A stretch of 64,000 nt of DNA from Niastella sp. (GTDB taxonomy: Bacteria; Bacteroidota; Bacteroidia; Chitinophagales; Chitinophagaceae), in assembly GCA_016710595.1 (NCBI GenBank), contig JADJVM010000005.1, forward strand, positions 310,001 through 374,000, in the 5' to 3' direction. This document shows positions 8,763 to 18,132 of the stretch, piece after piece. How positions within the stretch are numbered: position 1 is the first letter of the stretch; each line of letters opens with the position of its first letter. Position numbers and translations under genes: made by a program. Under the pieces are notes generated by a model that was given only the letters and a program-made list of their open reading frames with translations, ran no database searches and was not told where the DNA came from.

Positions 8763-11093
8763 TTATTTTTGATTATGTTTAGCAGCTTTCCTCATCAGCA
8801 AAACAGGTAGCAAGATTAAGTTCGTTGCCGTGGCTACTATTAAAGTGAGTGAAGTAAGCCAGCCGAGCGCAAAAGTGCCACCAAAACTACTGCCACAAAA
8901 AATTACAAACCCGGCTATTAGTACCATTGAGGTATAAATGATGCTGAGCCCGGTATGCCGGATACTGTACCTCACCGTGGTATTTACATCGTTTTTATAT
9001 GCCGGCAATTCTTGCCTGTAATTTACCAGGAAACGAATACTAATATCTACAGCAATTCCCAGGGCCACACTAAAAACCAATACCGTACTGGGTTTTAAGG
9101 GTACACCCAGCCAGCCCATAATACCTGCCGTAACCATTAAAGGAATAATGTTTGTAATTAAAGAATAACATAAAATCCGGCCTGAGCGAAATAACCAAAG
9201 CATACACAATGCAATAAATAAAAAAGCCCAAAATATACTTTCTTTCAACCCATTTATGATGTACTTGCTGCCTTCTAAAAAAGTAATACTGGTTCCGGTA
9301 AGATCAACCGTATAACTGCTATCAAATAAAGTATGGGCCTTATCTTCTATCCCTTTTAAAATGATGGGTAAATCCCGGGTACCCACATCGGCCATGCTTA
9401 CACTTATTCTTGTACTTTGCCGGCCAGTGTCAATAAAAGATAAAAGCATGCGGGAAAGTTGGTTGGCTTTTGCCCCGTTATCGTGTTGTGGCCGCAAGTA
9501 TTCACCCACAAAGGCGCCATCAAAAGCATTGGGCAACATATAGTTTGAAGAATCACCTTCATAAAATGCCTGCTTGGCAAATTTCAATCCTTCTGCCAGG
9601 CTCAATGGCCTGTTCATATTAGGTTGTGCTGCGATATACTGTGATAATGAATCTACTTTTTGAAAAATGCCCAGCGCCCTGGAACCTGTAATGCCATGCG
9701 GCTTTTTAGTAGAAACTACAATTTCCAAAGGCATTACACCTTTAAAATTATTTTCAAAAAATTTAAGATCCTTAAAAATTTTATCTGTTTGCGGTAAATC
9801 ATCTACGATATAGCCAACGGAATTTAATCGCATCATCCCTAAGATTGAGAACAATACCAATATAGCGGTAATACCATATATGACCCTGCGATAATTTAAA
9901 ACAATATTTTCAATTTTCTTTAGTAACCAGGTGATCCAGTTACTGTGTAAATATTTTAATTGAGGTGACCCTGGTGCGGGTAAAAAACTTAAAACAGCGG
10001 GTAATAAAATAAAAGAAATTACAAATACCATCATAATACTTAAACCTGCAATAATGCCAAACTCTTTTAAAATGGCACTTTGTGTAAAAGCAAAAACACC
10101 AAAACCAATAGCTGCTGTAATGTTGCAAAACAGGGTAACCACACCCATTTTACTCACCATCCCAATCAATGCATTTTCCTTATTTTTTTTGTGCAAATAC
10201 AGGGTATGATATTTATTAATAAAATAAATGCAGTTGGGTATCCCAATAACTACAACTAATGGCGGCGCTAAGGCAGTTAGCAATGAAATCTTAAACCCAA
10301 ATAAATACATAAGGCCCACCGTCCAAATGACACCCATGATTACAACCAGCAAAGAGAGTATGGTGGTACTGCCCGACCTGAAAAAAATAATAAGGATCAG
10401 GGCACTTAACAGTAAAGATGCGATGAGAAAAAAACGCATTTCCTTTTGAATCCTGTCCGATACTACTGTACGTATCAAAGGCAAACCACTTACATAGGTT
10501 TGTATGCCTGTTTCTTTTTGAAAATTTGCAGTGGCATTTGTTATGTCATTTACAATTTGGGTCCTTTTGGGTGAATTCAGTGAATCTTTATTAATGCGTA
10601 CTGCCATTAAGTAGGCATGGGTACCGGGGTTATATAATAAAGAACGATAAAAAGGGAGATTTTCAAAAACAATCCTTTCAGAATCTAATTGTGGCTGTGT
10701 TTGAATGGGGGAACTGAATATCTTTTGTGCATCCAGTTTTTCGGTTTCCAGGTTTTTAACCAGGTTTACGGCAGATGGCATACTCATTACATCCCACACA
10801 TCGGGCGCTTTTTTTAAGCGCTGTTGCAATTGGCTGTATGCTTCAAAATTTTTTAATTCAAAAATTTTATCGCTTTGAATACCTACTACCAGGATGTTTC
10901 CATCGTCCCCAAATTTTTGCCGAAATGCCTGGTAATCCTTGTATTTTTGATTGCCGGATGGAATTGCTTTTGCGAATTCGTAGCTCAATTTTACCTGGCT
11001 TGCAAAATACCCCATCATTCCGGTAATAATACTTAATATAATAATAAGAAGAAGCCGGTGTTTAATAACCAGCTTTGCCAAACGTTGCCACAT
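8763..11093 (-). CDS. MMPL/RND-superfamily exporter
   Basis: This 776-residue inner-membrane protein has two repeated halves, each with one N-terminal membrane segment, a large periplasmic loop and a five-helix bundle. The first is about residues 10-385 (bundle ILIIFFRSGSTTILSLLVVI), the second about 400-770 (FWAFLFIALCMLWLFRSG and VFSVALGIAVDISIRFLVNY). This is the MMPL/predicted-exporter architecture and is shorter than HAE- or HME-type RND pumps. It probably exports lipids or hydrophobic compounds by proton motive force. No adaptor or outer-membrane partner gene is adjacent. It is transcribed alone, divergent from recO across about 100 bp. The substrate is unknown. Confidence 0.85.
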   Translation of the reverse strand: MWQRLAKLVIKHRLLLIIILSIITGMMGYFASQVKLSYEFAKAIPSGNQKYKDYQAFRQKFGDDGNILVVGIQSDKIFELKNFEAYSQLQQRLKKAPDVWDVMSMPSAVNLVKNLETEKLDAQKIFSSPIQTQPQLDSERIVFENLPFYRSLLYNPGTHAYLMAVRINKDSLNSPKRTQIVNDITNATANFQKETGIQTYVSGLPLIRTVVSDRIQKEMRFFLIASLLLSALILIIFFRSGSTTILSLLVVIMGVIWTVGLMYLFGFKISLLTALAPPLVVVIGIPNCIYFINKYHTLYLHKKNKENALIGMVSKMGVVTLFCNITAAIGFGVFAFTQSAILKEFGIIAGLSIMMVFVISFILLPAVLSFLPAPGSPQLKYLHSNWITWLLKKIENIVLNYRRVIYGITAILVLFSILGMMRLNSVGYIVDDLPQTDKIFKDLKFFENNFKGVMPLEIVVSTKKPHGITGSRALGIFQKVDSLSQYIAAQPNMNRPLSLAEGLKFAKQAFYEGDSSNYMLPNAFDGAFVGEYLRPQHDNGAKANQLSRMLLSFIDTGRQSTRISVSMADVGTRDLPIILKGIEDKAHTLFDSSYTVDLTGTSITFLEGSKYIINGLKESIFWAFLFIALCMLWLFRSGRILCYSLITNIIPLMVTAGIMGWLGVPLKPSTVLVFSVALGIAVDISIRFLVNYRQELPAYKNDVNTTVRYSIRHTGLSIIYTSMVLIAGFVIFCGSSFGGTFALGWLTSLTLIVATATNLILLPVLLMRKAAKHNQK

Positions 11094-11192
11094 ATAAATC
11101 TATACACTGTTTAATTTTGCAAAGAAAGTTTATTTAAGCGGTATTTTTATTAAAAACATACAAGGCATGCAGGGCCATTTCATTTCTATTTT

Positions 11193-11930
11193 ATGATTTA
11201 TAATACAAAAGCTATCATTTTACGAAGTATCCGGTATGGCGATACAAGCCTTGTGGTTACTGCATTTACGGAACGCTTCGGAGTACAGACCTATATCGTG
11301 AATGCTGCACGGTCTGCTAAAAAAAGTTCAGCAAAGGCCATACTTTTTCAACCATCTGCACAATTAGAAATGCAGGCATACCATCAGGAACAAAAAGCAA
11401 TGAATAGGATAAAGGAAGCGAACTGGGCTTTTTTATACCAGCACATTTTATCGGATGTGGTGAAAAACAGCATCGCTTTATTTATGATTGAACTCTTGCA
11501 TAAAACCCTGAAACAACCCGAACAAAACATTGACCTTTTTTACTTTTGTGAAGATGCTTTACAGCAACTCGACCAGGCATCTATGGAAGTTGCGGCAAAC
11601 TTTCCATTATATTTTGTTTTACAGTTACCTCATTTTTCGGGTTTGCAGATACAAGATGATTTTATGCCCGGTAAAAGAGAAATATTAGACCTGCAGGAAG
11701 GACGATTTGTATCTTCCGTTCCGCAGCATACTTATTACTTAGAAAATGAAAATGCACAACTTACGGCTGAATTATTAAGAATTATGCAACCCGGCGAACT
11801 GGCAGATATCAAACTAAATAAAAACATCCGGCGGGTTTTGCTAGCCGCATACATAAGTTATTTTCAACTACACATCCAGGATTTTGGAAATTTAAAAACA
11901 TTGCCCATTATCCAGGAAGTACTTGGATGA
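11193..11930 (+). CDS. recO: DNA repair protein RecO
   Basis: RecO acts with RecR to load RecA onto SSB-coated DNA during gap repair. The 245-residue protein starts with the family's OB-fold segment (KAIILRSIRYGDTSLVVTAFTERFG) and continues with the helical RecO_C region. The CxxC zinc-binding cysteines found in some RecO proteins are missing, as is common in Bacteroidota. It stands alone, divergent from the MMPL exporter gene. The assignment rests mainly on the N-terminal block. Confidence 0.9.
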   Translation: MIYNTKAIILRSIRYGDTSLVVTAFTERFGVQTYIVNAARSAKKSSAKAILFQPSAQLEMQAYHQEQKAMNRIKEANWAFLYQHILSDVVKNSIALFMIELLHKTLKQPEQNIDLFYFCEDALQQLDQASMEVAANFPLYFVLQLPHFSGLQIQDDFMPGKREILDLQEGRFVSSVPQHTYYLENENAQLTAELLRIMQPGELADIKLNKNIRRVLLAAYISYFQLHIQDFGNLKTLPIIQEVLG

Positions 11931-12014
11931 TAAATAAGCAATAAAATAATTAGCTAAAATGGCTTTTAATAGTCCGGTAAATTCGTCTAACTTTAAAAGA
12001 AAATAAGAATCTCC

Positions 12015-12593
12015 TTGGAAATATTTTTATCAATCTGTGTTGGCCTTGGCATTGCTGCTGCAACCGGCTTCCGCATTTTTTTACCTTTGCTGGTGGGTAA
12101 TATTGCTTCGCTGATGGGATGGTATCATTTTTCTGACAGCTTTCAATGGATGGGAAGCTGGACGGCTTTTGCGATTTTGAGTACGGCCACAGTTGCAGAA
12201 ATTGTGGCCTACTATGTCCCCTTTTTAGATAACCTGTTAGATAAGGTTGCGTTGCCACTTGCTATTGGTGCAGGAACGCTGGTGAGTACTTCTTTTATGA
12301 GCGATCAAATTGCAGAGCCGCTTAAATGGGGGTTGGGTTTAGTTGCCGGAGGAGGCGCTGCGGGCTTAATACATTCTGCCATGGGCTTGCTACGCTTAGG
12401 CTCCAGTGCCGGTACAGCAGGTACTGCCAACTCCATTGTAACTACAGGTGAAAATGGCGCTGCTGCTACGGTATCAATATTAGCATTGGTGATTCCTGTA
12501 GTAATTGCAGGCCTGGTATTGCTGCTGCTTTATTTTATCATTAAAAAAATGGGGAAATATCTCAGCAAAAAAAAGAAAGGTCAGGATGTGTAA
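12015..12593 (+). CDS. DUF4126 family membrane protein
   Basis: A 192-residue integral membrane protein with about four or five hydrophobic segments. GIAAATGFRIFLPLLVGNIA at the N-terminus and VGTLVS/GLIHSAMG-like glycine-rich segments later match the DUF4126 family, which has no known function. The only suitable start is TTG at 12015; the next in-frame Met is about 35 residues in and would remove conserved sequence. The lysine-rich tail KKMGKYLSKKKKG suggests a cytoplasmic C-terminus. It lies about 85 bp after recO and may share its transcript. Confidence 0.75.
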   Translation: MEIFLSICVGLGIAAATGFRIFLPLLVGNIASLMGWYHFSDSFQWMGSWTAFAILSTATVAEIVAYYVPFLDNLLDKVALPLAIGAGTLVSTSFMSDQIAEPLKWGLGLVAGGGAAGLIHSAMGLLRLGSSAGTAGTANSIVTTGENGAAATVSILALVIPVVIAGLVLLLLYFIIKKMGKYLSKKKKGQDV

Positions 12594-12597
12594 AGAA

Positions 12598-12616
12598 ACT
12601 TTGAAGTTTTCTTATT
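12598..12616. terminator. Weak bidirectional hairpin between convergent genes
   Basis: A small AT-rich hairpin (AAACTTTGAAGTTT core) followed by CTTATTTT sits in the 38-bp gap between the DUF4126 gene and the convergent amidohydrolase gene. The stem is short, so termination strength is doubtful. Confidence 0.35.
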
Positions 12617-12631
12617 TTAGGGGAGTATTTT

Positions 12632-13774
12632 TTATAAAATCCTTTTACTCTCTCCATGCTGCAAAATAACCACAGCAGGTTGCTTCCCTTTTTCAAAATT
12701 TCCAAATTGATCTGCAACACCCAATGCAGATGCACCTCCAAAGGTTGCCCACCGTAGAATATTTTCTTCTGCTATACCGGGAAAATACTTTTGTATCGTT
12801 TTTATTTCTTCATACATATTTAAAGTATGGTTACTTGCAAGGCTATCGGTGCCTATAACGATATTCAACTTTTCTGCCAGGAAGACCGGTATTTCAGGAA
12901 GCCTGTTTTCAATATACAAATTGGCATTGGGGCATATACAAAATGTGATGTTTTCTTTTTGACTGACTGATAAATTGTGAAGGTCATTCCTGCTGGTACA
13001 TGTATTATGTACCGATATTATCCTTTGATCTTTTGTGAAATAAGGCAACCAGCTTTTTATACTCGATTTTCCGGTAGGAGAAAAATTAGAAACGTCAATA
13101 CCCAGCAAGTTATAAAATTGAATAAATGCCCCGGTCTTGGTTTCGTATAACTCATTTTCTGCTGCTGTTTCCTGGTTGTGAATAGATATGATTTCACCAA
13201 CGGTAGCATCGTTAATTTGCCCAAACAAAGTTTTAGACACTGAATAAGGTGCATGAGGCACAATGCCAGCAGGAAGGCCTTTTGATGTAAAGCTTTTTTT
13301 GATGGCCTCCATTTCAGCCATTCGATTTGCTGCGAATGAATCTACAAAACCGGTGATCTCAATAAAGTTTTTCCAGTACAGTTTACTTTTTTGTTTTAAC
13401 TCAATACTATCGGCGCTATTACAGATATCACCAATAGCTACTGTACCGGAGTTATATAATTGGGCTTCGGCAATACGCATTGCTTCCTGCTTTAATTCGG
13501 GCAGGGCAGCTCTTTTCTGAATTACCTGTTGTACAAAATTTACTAAGCCGGTATGTTCAGGAATCATATTCAGCATGTGGCTTAATTCTATATGGCAATG
13601 CACGTTTACAAAGCCGGGGCAAAGGGTGCCAGCCAATATCTCAATTTGGTCGCCTGCATCCACTTCGGGCACTATGTCTAAAATCTTGCCCATAGCAGTA
13701 GTGATAAGTACTGAATCTTTCGGTGCAAACGCAGATCCATTAAAGAGCCGGTTTGCTTTAAATTTTCTTAGCAT
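12632..13774 (-). CDS. Amidohydrolase-family deaminase (possibly aminodeoxyfutalosine deaminase)
   Basis: This 380-residue metal-dependent hydrolase has the TIM-barrel amidohydrolase signatures GFVNVHCHIELSH (metal ligands H59 and H61), HAPYSVS (H174), SIHNQET (H199, E202), SVHNTCTS (H256) and IGTDSLASN (D310). The set fits the ATZ/TRZ-chlorohydrolase and MtaD/SsnA subgroup that deaminates purine-like or aminofutalosine substrates. An MqnX-type role in futalosine menaquinone synthesis is possible, but no mqn neighbours are present, so the substrate stays open. The gene starts 1 bp after the stop of the DUF3298 lipoprotein gene and is very likely co-transcribed with it. Confidence 0.82.
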   Translation of the reverse strand: MLRKFKANRLFNGSAFAPKDSVLITTAMGKILDIVPEVDAGDQIEILAGTLCPGFVNVHCHIELSHMLNMIPEHTGLVNFVQQVIQKRAALPELKQEAMRIAEAQLYNSGTVAIGDICNSADSIELKQKSKLYWKNFIEITGFVDSFAANRMAEMEAIKKSFTSKGLPAGIVPHAPYSVSKTLFGQINDATVGEIISIHNQETAAENELYETKTGAFIQFYNLLGIDVSNFSPTGKSSIKSWLPYFTKDQRIISVHNTCTSRNDLHNLSVSQKENITFCICPNANLYIENRLPEIPVFLAEKLNIVIGTDSLASNHTLNMYEEIKTIQKYFPGIAEENILRWATFGGASALGVADQFGNFEKGKQPAVVILQHGESKRIL

Positions 13775-13775
13775 A

Positions 13776-14999
13776 TTATGGGAGGCCCATCCTTTTTTGA
13801 AAAATGGGGTTTAAGTAACCTTTTAAATCTGTATATGGGATAGCAATATCTATTTGTCCATATACATACGCTGCAATTTCATAAGGCGTATAAGAAAAGG
13901 TAATTTCACTTCCTGAAAAATAAAAATTCTTATTTGGTTTCAAAAAATTTTCAAAGAGAATGGAATTTAATTTTTCATCAGGTTTAAGGCCGGCTCTTAT
14001 TCTAAAATTCTTTTCTAATAATTTTTGTAATAAAAGGGTATCGGCACTGGTAATATCACTTAATCGCATCCTTTTTTTTTCAGCTACATTGTAACAATAA
14101 AAAGATTCGCCATAATTTCCATGGGCACCGCCCGCATAACTATAGCCGAAATGTTTTAGCACCAGGTAACTTTTATCGTTCCAGCATATTTTTATATTTT
14201 GTTGTAAGTCATAATTCAGATACGCCATTGTTTCGGCTTCTTTTTCATTTATATCTTTGGCCTGTGAGCGGTAATCATTAATATAAGAAAGATGTATGCG
14301 GTTTATCAATGAGTCGTAAGATAGTGCCTGTGTGCTTTTATAAGACCCCTCCAACATTTTCATGATCTCGGTATTCAGCCAGGTACCAGCACTATAATTG
14401 CCGGCAGGTATTACAAAATCTTCCCGGATGGTTGCCTGGGGTGAGTTTTTATTGCCTGGGAACAGTCGGGCAGAATCGGAATAAGAAAGTACATTAAATG
14501 TGTAAGAAGTAAGATCGTATTGCTCTCTTAAAGAAATATTAGCAACATTTCCATTTGAACCGATCCACTTTCCTTCTATGGCATCCCCAATATATTTAAA
14601 AACCCATTTGGCTGGTAAGGGTTGTTCCTTGCCCATATCCTCCTCATATTGCACGGGAATATATTCTTCTAACACAATGCTATCTCCTATATTTTTGTTT
14701 GTTGCTGATGCTGGGCTTAATTCAATATAAGCACCGATATTAGTATAATAATACATTCCTGAAAACTGATGGCTTACCCTTTGCAGGTTTAATACAACAG
14801 CGTTACCAGCTACAGTTCCTACCATTCTTTTATAAAAATTACCCGAATCAGATATTGGGATATTTACTACCGGATCAGCAACTTTAATAATTGTATCCAC
14901 CTCCACCGGTGCCTCATCATTTTTTTTAGCATTGTTATTACAACTATTTAATAATATGAAACCGGTTACTAATAACAACCAATAATGGATCATCCTCAT
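13776..14999 (-). CDS. DUF3298 domain lipoprotein
   Basis: The chosen ATG at 14999 gives MRMIHYWLLLVTGFILLNSC, a clean lipoprotein signal with lipobox LNSC. An upstream ATG at 15083 would add 28 residues before that signal and is less likely. The mature protein of about 390 residues ends in a DUF3298-type domain (FGYSYAGGAHGNYGESF, then FTYTPYEIAAYVYGQIDIAIP), as in RsiV-like extracytoplasmic proteins. The middle (about 60-200) is a beta-rich domain I do not recognise. It is probably anchored in the envelope with an unknown role. The amidohydrolase gene follows after 1 bp. Confidence 0.75.
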   Translation of the reverse strand: MRMIHYWLLLVTGFILLNSCNNNAKKNDEAPVEVDTIIKVADPVVNIPISDSGNFYKRMVGTVAGNAVVLNLQRVSHQFSGMYYYTNIGAYIELSPASATNKNIGDSIVLEEYIPVQYEEDMGKEQPLPAKWVFKYIGDAIEGKWIGSNGNVANISLREQYDLTSYTFNVLSYSDSARLFPGNKNSPQATIREDFVIPAGNYSAGTWLNTEIMKMLEGSYKSTQALSYDSLINRIHLSYINDYRSQAKDINEKEAETMAYLNYDLQQNIKICWNDKSYLVLKHFGYSYAGGAHGNYGESFYCYNVAEKKRMRLSDITSADTLLLQKLLEKNFRIRAGLKPDEKLNSILFENFLKPNKNFYFSGSEITFSYTPYEIAAYVYGQIDIAIPYTDLKGYLNPIFQKRMGLP

Positions 15000-15109
15000 G
15001 AATAAAAATTTGCTTAAAATTACTAAAATCGAAATAGGTAGAGGATTGAAATCCAAATAAGGGTTTATTTTATACTTTATCACCTAATTTAAAAATGAAG
15101 GATTACCAT

Positions 15110-15134
15110 TTTCGGAAATTAGAAAATATCTTTG
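15110..15134 (+). promoter_or_regulatory. Putative prfA promoter
   Basis: A TATCTTTG -7 box (15127-15134) lies 11 bp after a TTTCGG element (15110-15115). The same TTTCGG-N10/11-TATCTTTGCAG arrangement precedes clpX (23845-23868), which supports it as a functional promoter form. Transcription would start about 30 bp before the prfA ATG. Confidence 0.6.
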
Positions 15135-15169
15135 CAGCCGGTAAAAAAAATACCGGCCTGTATTAAACG

Positions 15170-16231
15170 ATGTTAGATAAATTAGATGCCATTAAAGCTA
15201 AGTTTGACGACCTGGCAGTTGCGTTAACAAATCCCGAAATTGTAAGTGATAATAAACGGTTTACTGCCTTAAGCCGGGAATATCGCAGCCTGGAGAAAAT
15301 AGTAAACGCAAGAAATGCATATGTAAAACTGATGGATAATATTGAATTTAATAAAGAAGTATTACAGTCAGATGATGAAGAAATGAGGGAAATGGCCAAA
15401 ATGGAATTGCCGGCATTAGAAGAAAAGAAAACTGAGCTGGAAAAACAACTCCGCAATCTTCTTATTCCGAAAGACCCTTATGATGAAAAGAATGCAATTT
15501 TGGAAATCCGGGCCGGTACCGGTGGCGATGAAGCTTCCTTATTTGCCGGTGACTTGTTTAGGATGTATTTAAAATATTGTGAAAAGCAGGGATGGAAAAC
15601 GGCATTACTGAGTGAAAGCGAAGGAACCGTAGGCGGCTATAAAGAAGTACAATTAGAAGTAACAGGCGAAGATGTGTATGGTATTTTAAAATTTGAAAGC
15701 GGCGTACACCGGGTTCAAAGGGTGCCTGATACGGAAGCCAGTGGCCGGGTGCATACCAGTGCCGCAACGGTTGCCGTAATGCCCGAAGCTGATGAAGTGG
15801 ACTTTGAATTAAAAGACAGTGATGTAAAAATGGAAACGGCCAGGAGTGGTGGTGCCGGGGGCCAAAATGTAAATAAAGTAGAAACAAAAGTTTTTTTAAC
15901 GCATATACCTACCGGTGTAACTGTAGTGTGCCAAACAGAACGGACACAATTGGCTAACCGTGAAAAAGCGATGGAGATGTTACGTACCAGGCTGTATGAT
16001 GAGCAAGTGAGAAAACAAGAAGAAGAAATTGCACGCCGTAGAAAAAGCCTTGTGAGCACCGGTGACAGGAGCGCTAAAATAAGGACTTATAATTTTCCGC
16101 AAGGGAGGGTAACCGATCACCGCATTGGACTTACCGTTTATAACTTAGATACCGTACTGAATGGGGAGTTACAAGAATTTATTGATGCATTACAGTTTGC
16201 TGAAAATGCAGAAAAGCTCACCAATCCTTAA
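15170..16231 (+). CDS. prfA: Peptide chain release factor 1
   Basis: RF1 recognises UAA and UAG stop codons on the ribosome and triggers peptide release. The 353-residue protein has an N-terminal helical domain (1-95) and the PCRF domain. The tripeptide codon-reading site is PDT, in HRVQRVPDTEASGRVHTSA. The universally conserved GGQ lies in SGGAGGQNVNKVETKVF, inside the peptidyl-tRNA hydrolysis domain. The PxT form and the HTSAATVAV block identify RF1 rather than RF2. It is preceded by a recognisable promoter and followed by a 3' region ending in a hairpin at 16392-16418. Confidence 0.96.
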   Translation: MLDKLDAIKAKFDDLAVALTNPEIVSDNKRFTALSREYRSLEKIVNARNAYVKLMDNIEFNKEVLQSDDEEMREMAKMELPALEEKKTELEKQLRNLLIPKDPYDEKNAILEIRAGTGGDEASLFAGDLFRMYLKYCEKQGWKTALLSESEGTVGGYKEVQLEVTGEDVYGILKFESGVHRVQRVPDTEASGRVHTSAATVAVMPEADEVDFELKDSDVKMETARSGGAGGQNVNKVETKVFLTHIPTGVTVVCQTERTQLANREKAMEMLRTRLYDEQVRKQEEEIARRRKSLVSTGDRSAKIRTYNFPQGRVTDHRIGLTVYNLDTVLNGELQEFIDALQFAENAEKLTNP

Positions 16232-16391
16232 TTCCAAAAAAAATCCAACACAGATTTTTCGGGTATTTTTTATTGGCCATTTCTTGTTTACAAAGTTTTA
16301 ACAGATTACCTAAAACTTGGCATCTCTTTTGTTCGTATTTATATACTACATAAATAGTAAATTTTCTCATAAGCAGTTAGTTTTGGTAAAC

Positions 16392-16418
16392 GGCTCCTGT
16401 TTCTACAGGAGCCTTCTT
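16392..16418 (+). terminator. Rho-independent terminator between prfA and tatC
   Basis: A 9-bp stem GGCTCCTGT / ACAGGAGCC with a TTCT loop, then TTCTT. It is 160 bp past the prfA stop, which leaves a fairly long 3' region with no other recognisable content. Confidence 0.75.
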
Positions 16419-16498
16419 CATGGCCATTTACTTTTTCTTAAGAAATTAAGTTTATGACATGAATGGCTTACTTAACTTCGCATTTTTAAAAACATGTA

Positions 16499-17383
16499 GT
16501 GAATACCACAGACGAAAAAGAAAGAAAAGCCCTCTTTAAAAAAATAAAGAATAAGATGAACCCGAATGGGGAGATGAGCTTTGTAGATCATCTTGAAGAA
16601 TTACGCTGGCATATTGCACGTTCATTATTGGTATGGCTGGCGGGCGCCATTCTCATTTTCATTTATATAGATTTTATATATGACCATATCATTTATGCCC
16701 CTGCAAAATCTGACTTTGTAACCTATACCTACTTCTGCAAATTTGGGCACATACTTGGGTTGGGTGATGGATTGTGCATGCCTCCCATTAATATTACCTT
16801 ACAGGGGATTACTGTAAGCGGCCCGTTTATGAGTGCTTTAAATATCTCCATGGTGGGAGGCATTATCCTGGCATTCCCCTATTTGTTTTGGGAATTATGG
16901 CGTTTTATTAAACCCGCTTTATCGCCTAAAGAAATTAAAAGTGCCAGGGGTAGTATTTTTTGGGTATCTGTTTGTTTTTTTTCTGGCGCTGCATTTGGAT
17001 ATTTTTTACTTGCTCCGTTTACTTTTAATTTTTTAGCAAATTTTAAATTAGGCGCTACGTCTACATATCAATATTTACCAACCCTGGATGATTATATTGA
17101 AACACTTACAAATATCATATTAGGGTGTGGAATTGCATTTGAATTGCCTGTTTTAGCATTTGTATTAGCTAAGATCGGTTTAATAAATGCACGTTTTATG
17201 CGCCGCTATCGCAAATATGCAGTCGTAATTATTTTAATTGTGGCTGCTGTTATTACGCCATCACCCGATTGGACCAGCCAGGCAATTGTTTCATTTCCGT
17301 TATTATTATTATATGAATTAAGTGTGATCATTACAGCAAGGGTTGATAAAAAGAAAGTGCAACAAGAAAAAGAATGGAGCTAA
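16499..17383 (+). CDS. tatC: Sec-independent protein translocase TatC
   Basis: TatC is the membrane receptor for twin-arginine signal peptides of folded exported proteins. This 294-residue version has the signature MSFVDHLEELRWHIARSLL at the N-terminus and about six transmembrane segments, including ILAFPYLFWELWRFIKPALSPKE with the conserved FxxPAL/E loop. The start is GTG at 16499 (a stop codon lies just before it). The family start is usually closer to MSFVDHLEEL, so the 24 lysine-rich residues before it are an extension. NarG- and NirK-type enzymes elsewhere in the window can be Tat clients, but the visible ones here carry other signals. DUF1345 follows after 54 bp. Confidence 0.95.
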   Translation: MNTTDEKERKALFKKIKNKMNPNGEMSFVDHLEELRWHIARSLLVWLAGAILIFIYIDFIYDHIIYAPAKSDFVTYTYFCKFGHILGLGDGLCMPPINITLQGITVSGPFMSALNISMVGGIILAFPYLFWELWRFIKPALSPKEIKSARGSIFWVSVCFFSGAAFGYFLLAPFTFNFLANFKLGATSTYQYLPTLDDYIETLTNIILGCGIAFELPVLAFVLAKIGLINARFMRRYRKYAVVIILIVAAVITPSPDWTSQAIVSFPLLLLYELSVIITARVDKKKVQQEKEWS

Positions 17384-17437
17384 GCCCGGTAAAATAAATT
17401 TAAAAAGCGGGACTTTAATTATTTTCTTTATAGACTT

Positions 17438-18088
17438 ATGGCAAAGCTAAAATTAAAAGCAGTTCAAAATCTGGTTCCCCTGCAAAGGCTTATGCTGGGA
17501 TTAATTATAGCCGCAATCGTTTATTATTTTTCACGGCACTTACCTGTTTATCTCACCGCCCTTATTACCTGGAACAGTTTTGCACTTTCCTATTTATTAG
17601 TAAATTGGTTTTTAATTTTATCATTACCCCTCACGCATTTAAAAAGAAAAGCAGCTACTGAAGATGGCACTACAGGTTTTGTATTTGCAATGGTTTTGTT
17701 ATTTTCTGCAGCAGGACTTTTGATTGTATTACTGATGTTAAAAGCAGATATTACATCCATCAATAAAATGGTATTAACCCTATTGGCAATCATGGGGAGC
17801 ATGCTTTCCTGGGCGCTGGTTCATACTTTTTTTACCTTTCATTATGCACATCTTTATTATTCGCCAAAAAGTAAAAAAGAACTGGATTTTCCAGGCGATG
17901 AAGAACCGGATTATTTAGATTTTGCCTATTTTTCATTTGTAATCGGCTGTACCTTCCAGGTATCAGATGTAGAAATTACCGGTAAAAAATTCAGGAGGCT
18001 GGTTTTGCTGCATGGTTTATTGGCCTTCCTGTTAAATACGTTTGTTATTGCACTTTGCATTAGCATCATCAGTAACCTTATAAAATAA
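17438..18088 (+). CDS. DUF1345 family membrane protein
   Basis: This 216-residue protein has about five transmembrane helices. The conserved C-terminal block DFAYFSFVIGCTFQVSDVEI followed by a final membrane span marks the DUF1345 family, whose function is unknown. The start ATG at 17438 gives a short lysine-rich cytoplasmic head (MAKLKLKAVQN). It is probably co-transcribed with tatC and ends at the bidirectional hairpin at 18091-18112. Confidence 0.82.
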   Translation: MAKLKLKAVQNLVPLQRLMLGLIIAAIVYYFSRHLPVYLTALITWNSFALSYLLVNWFLILSLPLTHLKRKAATEDGTTGFVFAMVLLFSAAGLLIVLLMLKADITSINKMVLTLLAIMGSMLSWALVHTFFTFHYAHLYYSPKSKKELDFPGDEEPDYLDFAYFSFVIGCTFQVSDVEITGKKFRRLVLLHGLLAFLLNTFVIALCISIISNLIK

Positions 18089-18090
18089 AA

Positions 18091-18111
18091 GCCTGCCCAA
18101 TAAAGGCAGGC
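18091..18111. terminator. Bidirectional terminator between convergent genes
   Basis: A GCCTGCC / GGCAGGC stem with a 7-nt AT loop, with A-rich sequence on the left and TATCATTATCTTTTTTT on the right. It serves DUF1345 (plus) and the DUF6799-like lipoprotein gene (minus). Confidence 0.85.
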
Positions 18112-18132
18112 TATCATTATCTTTTTTTATTC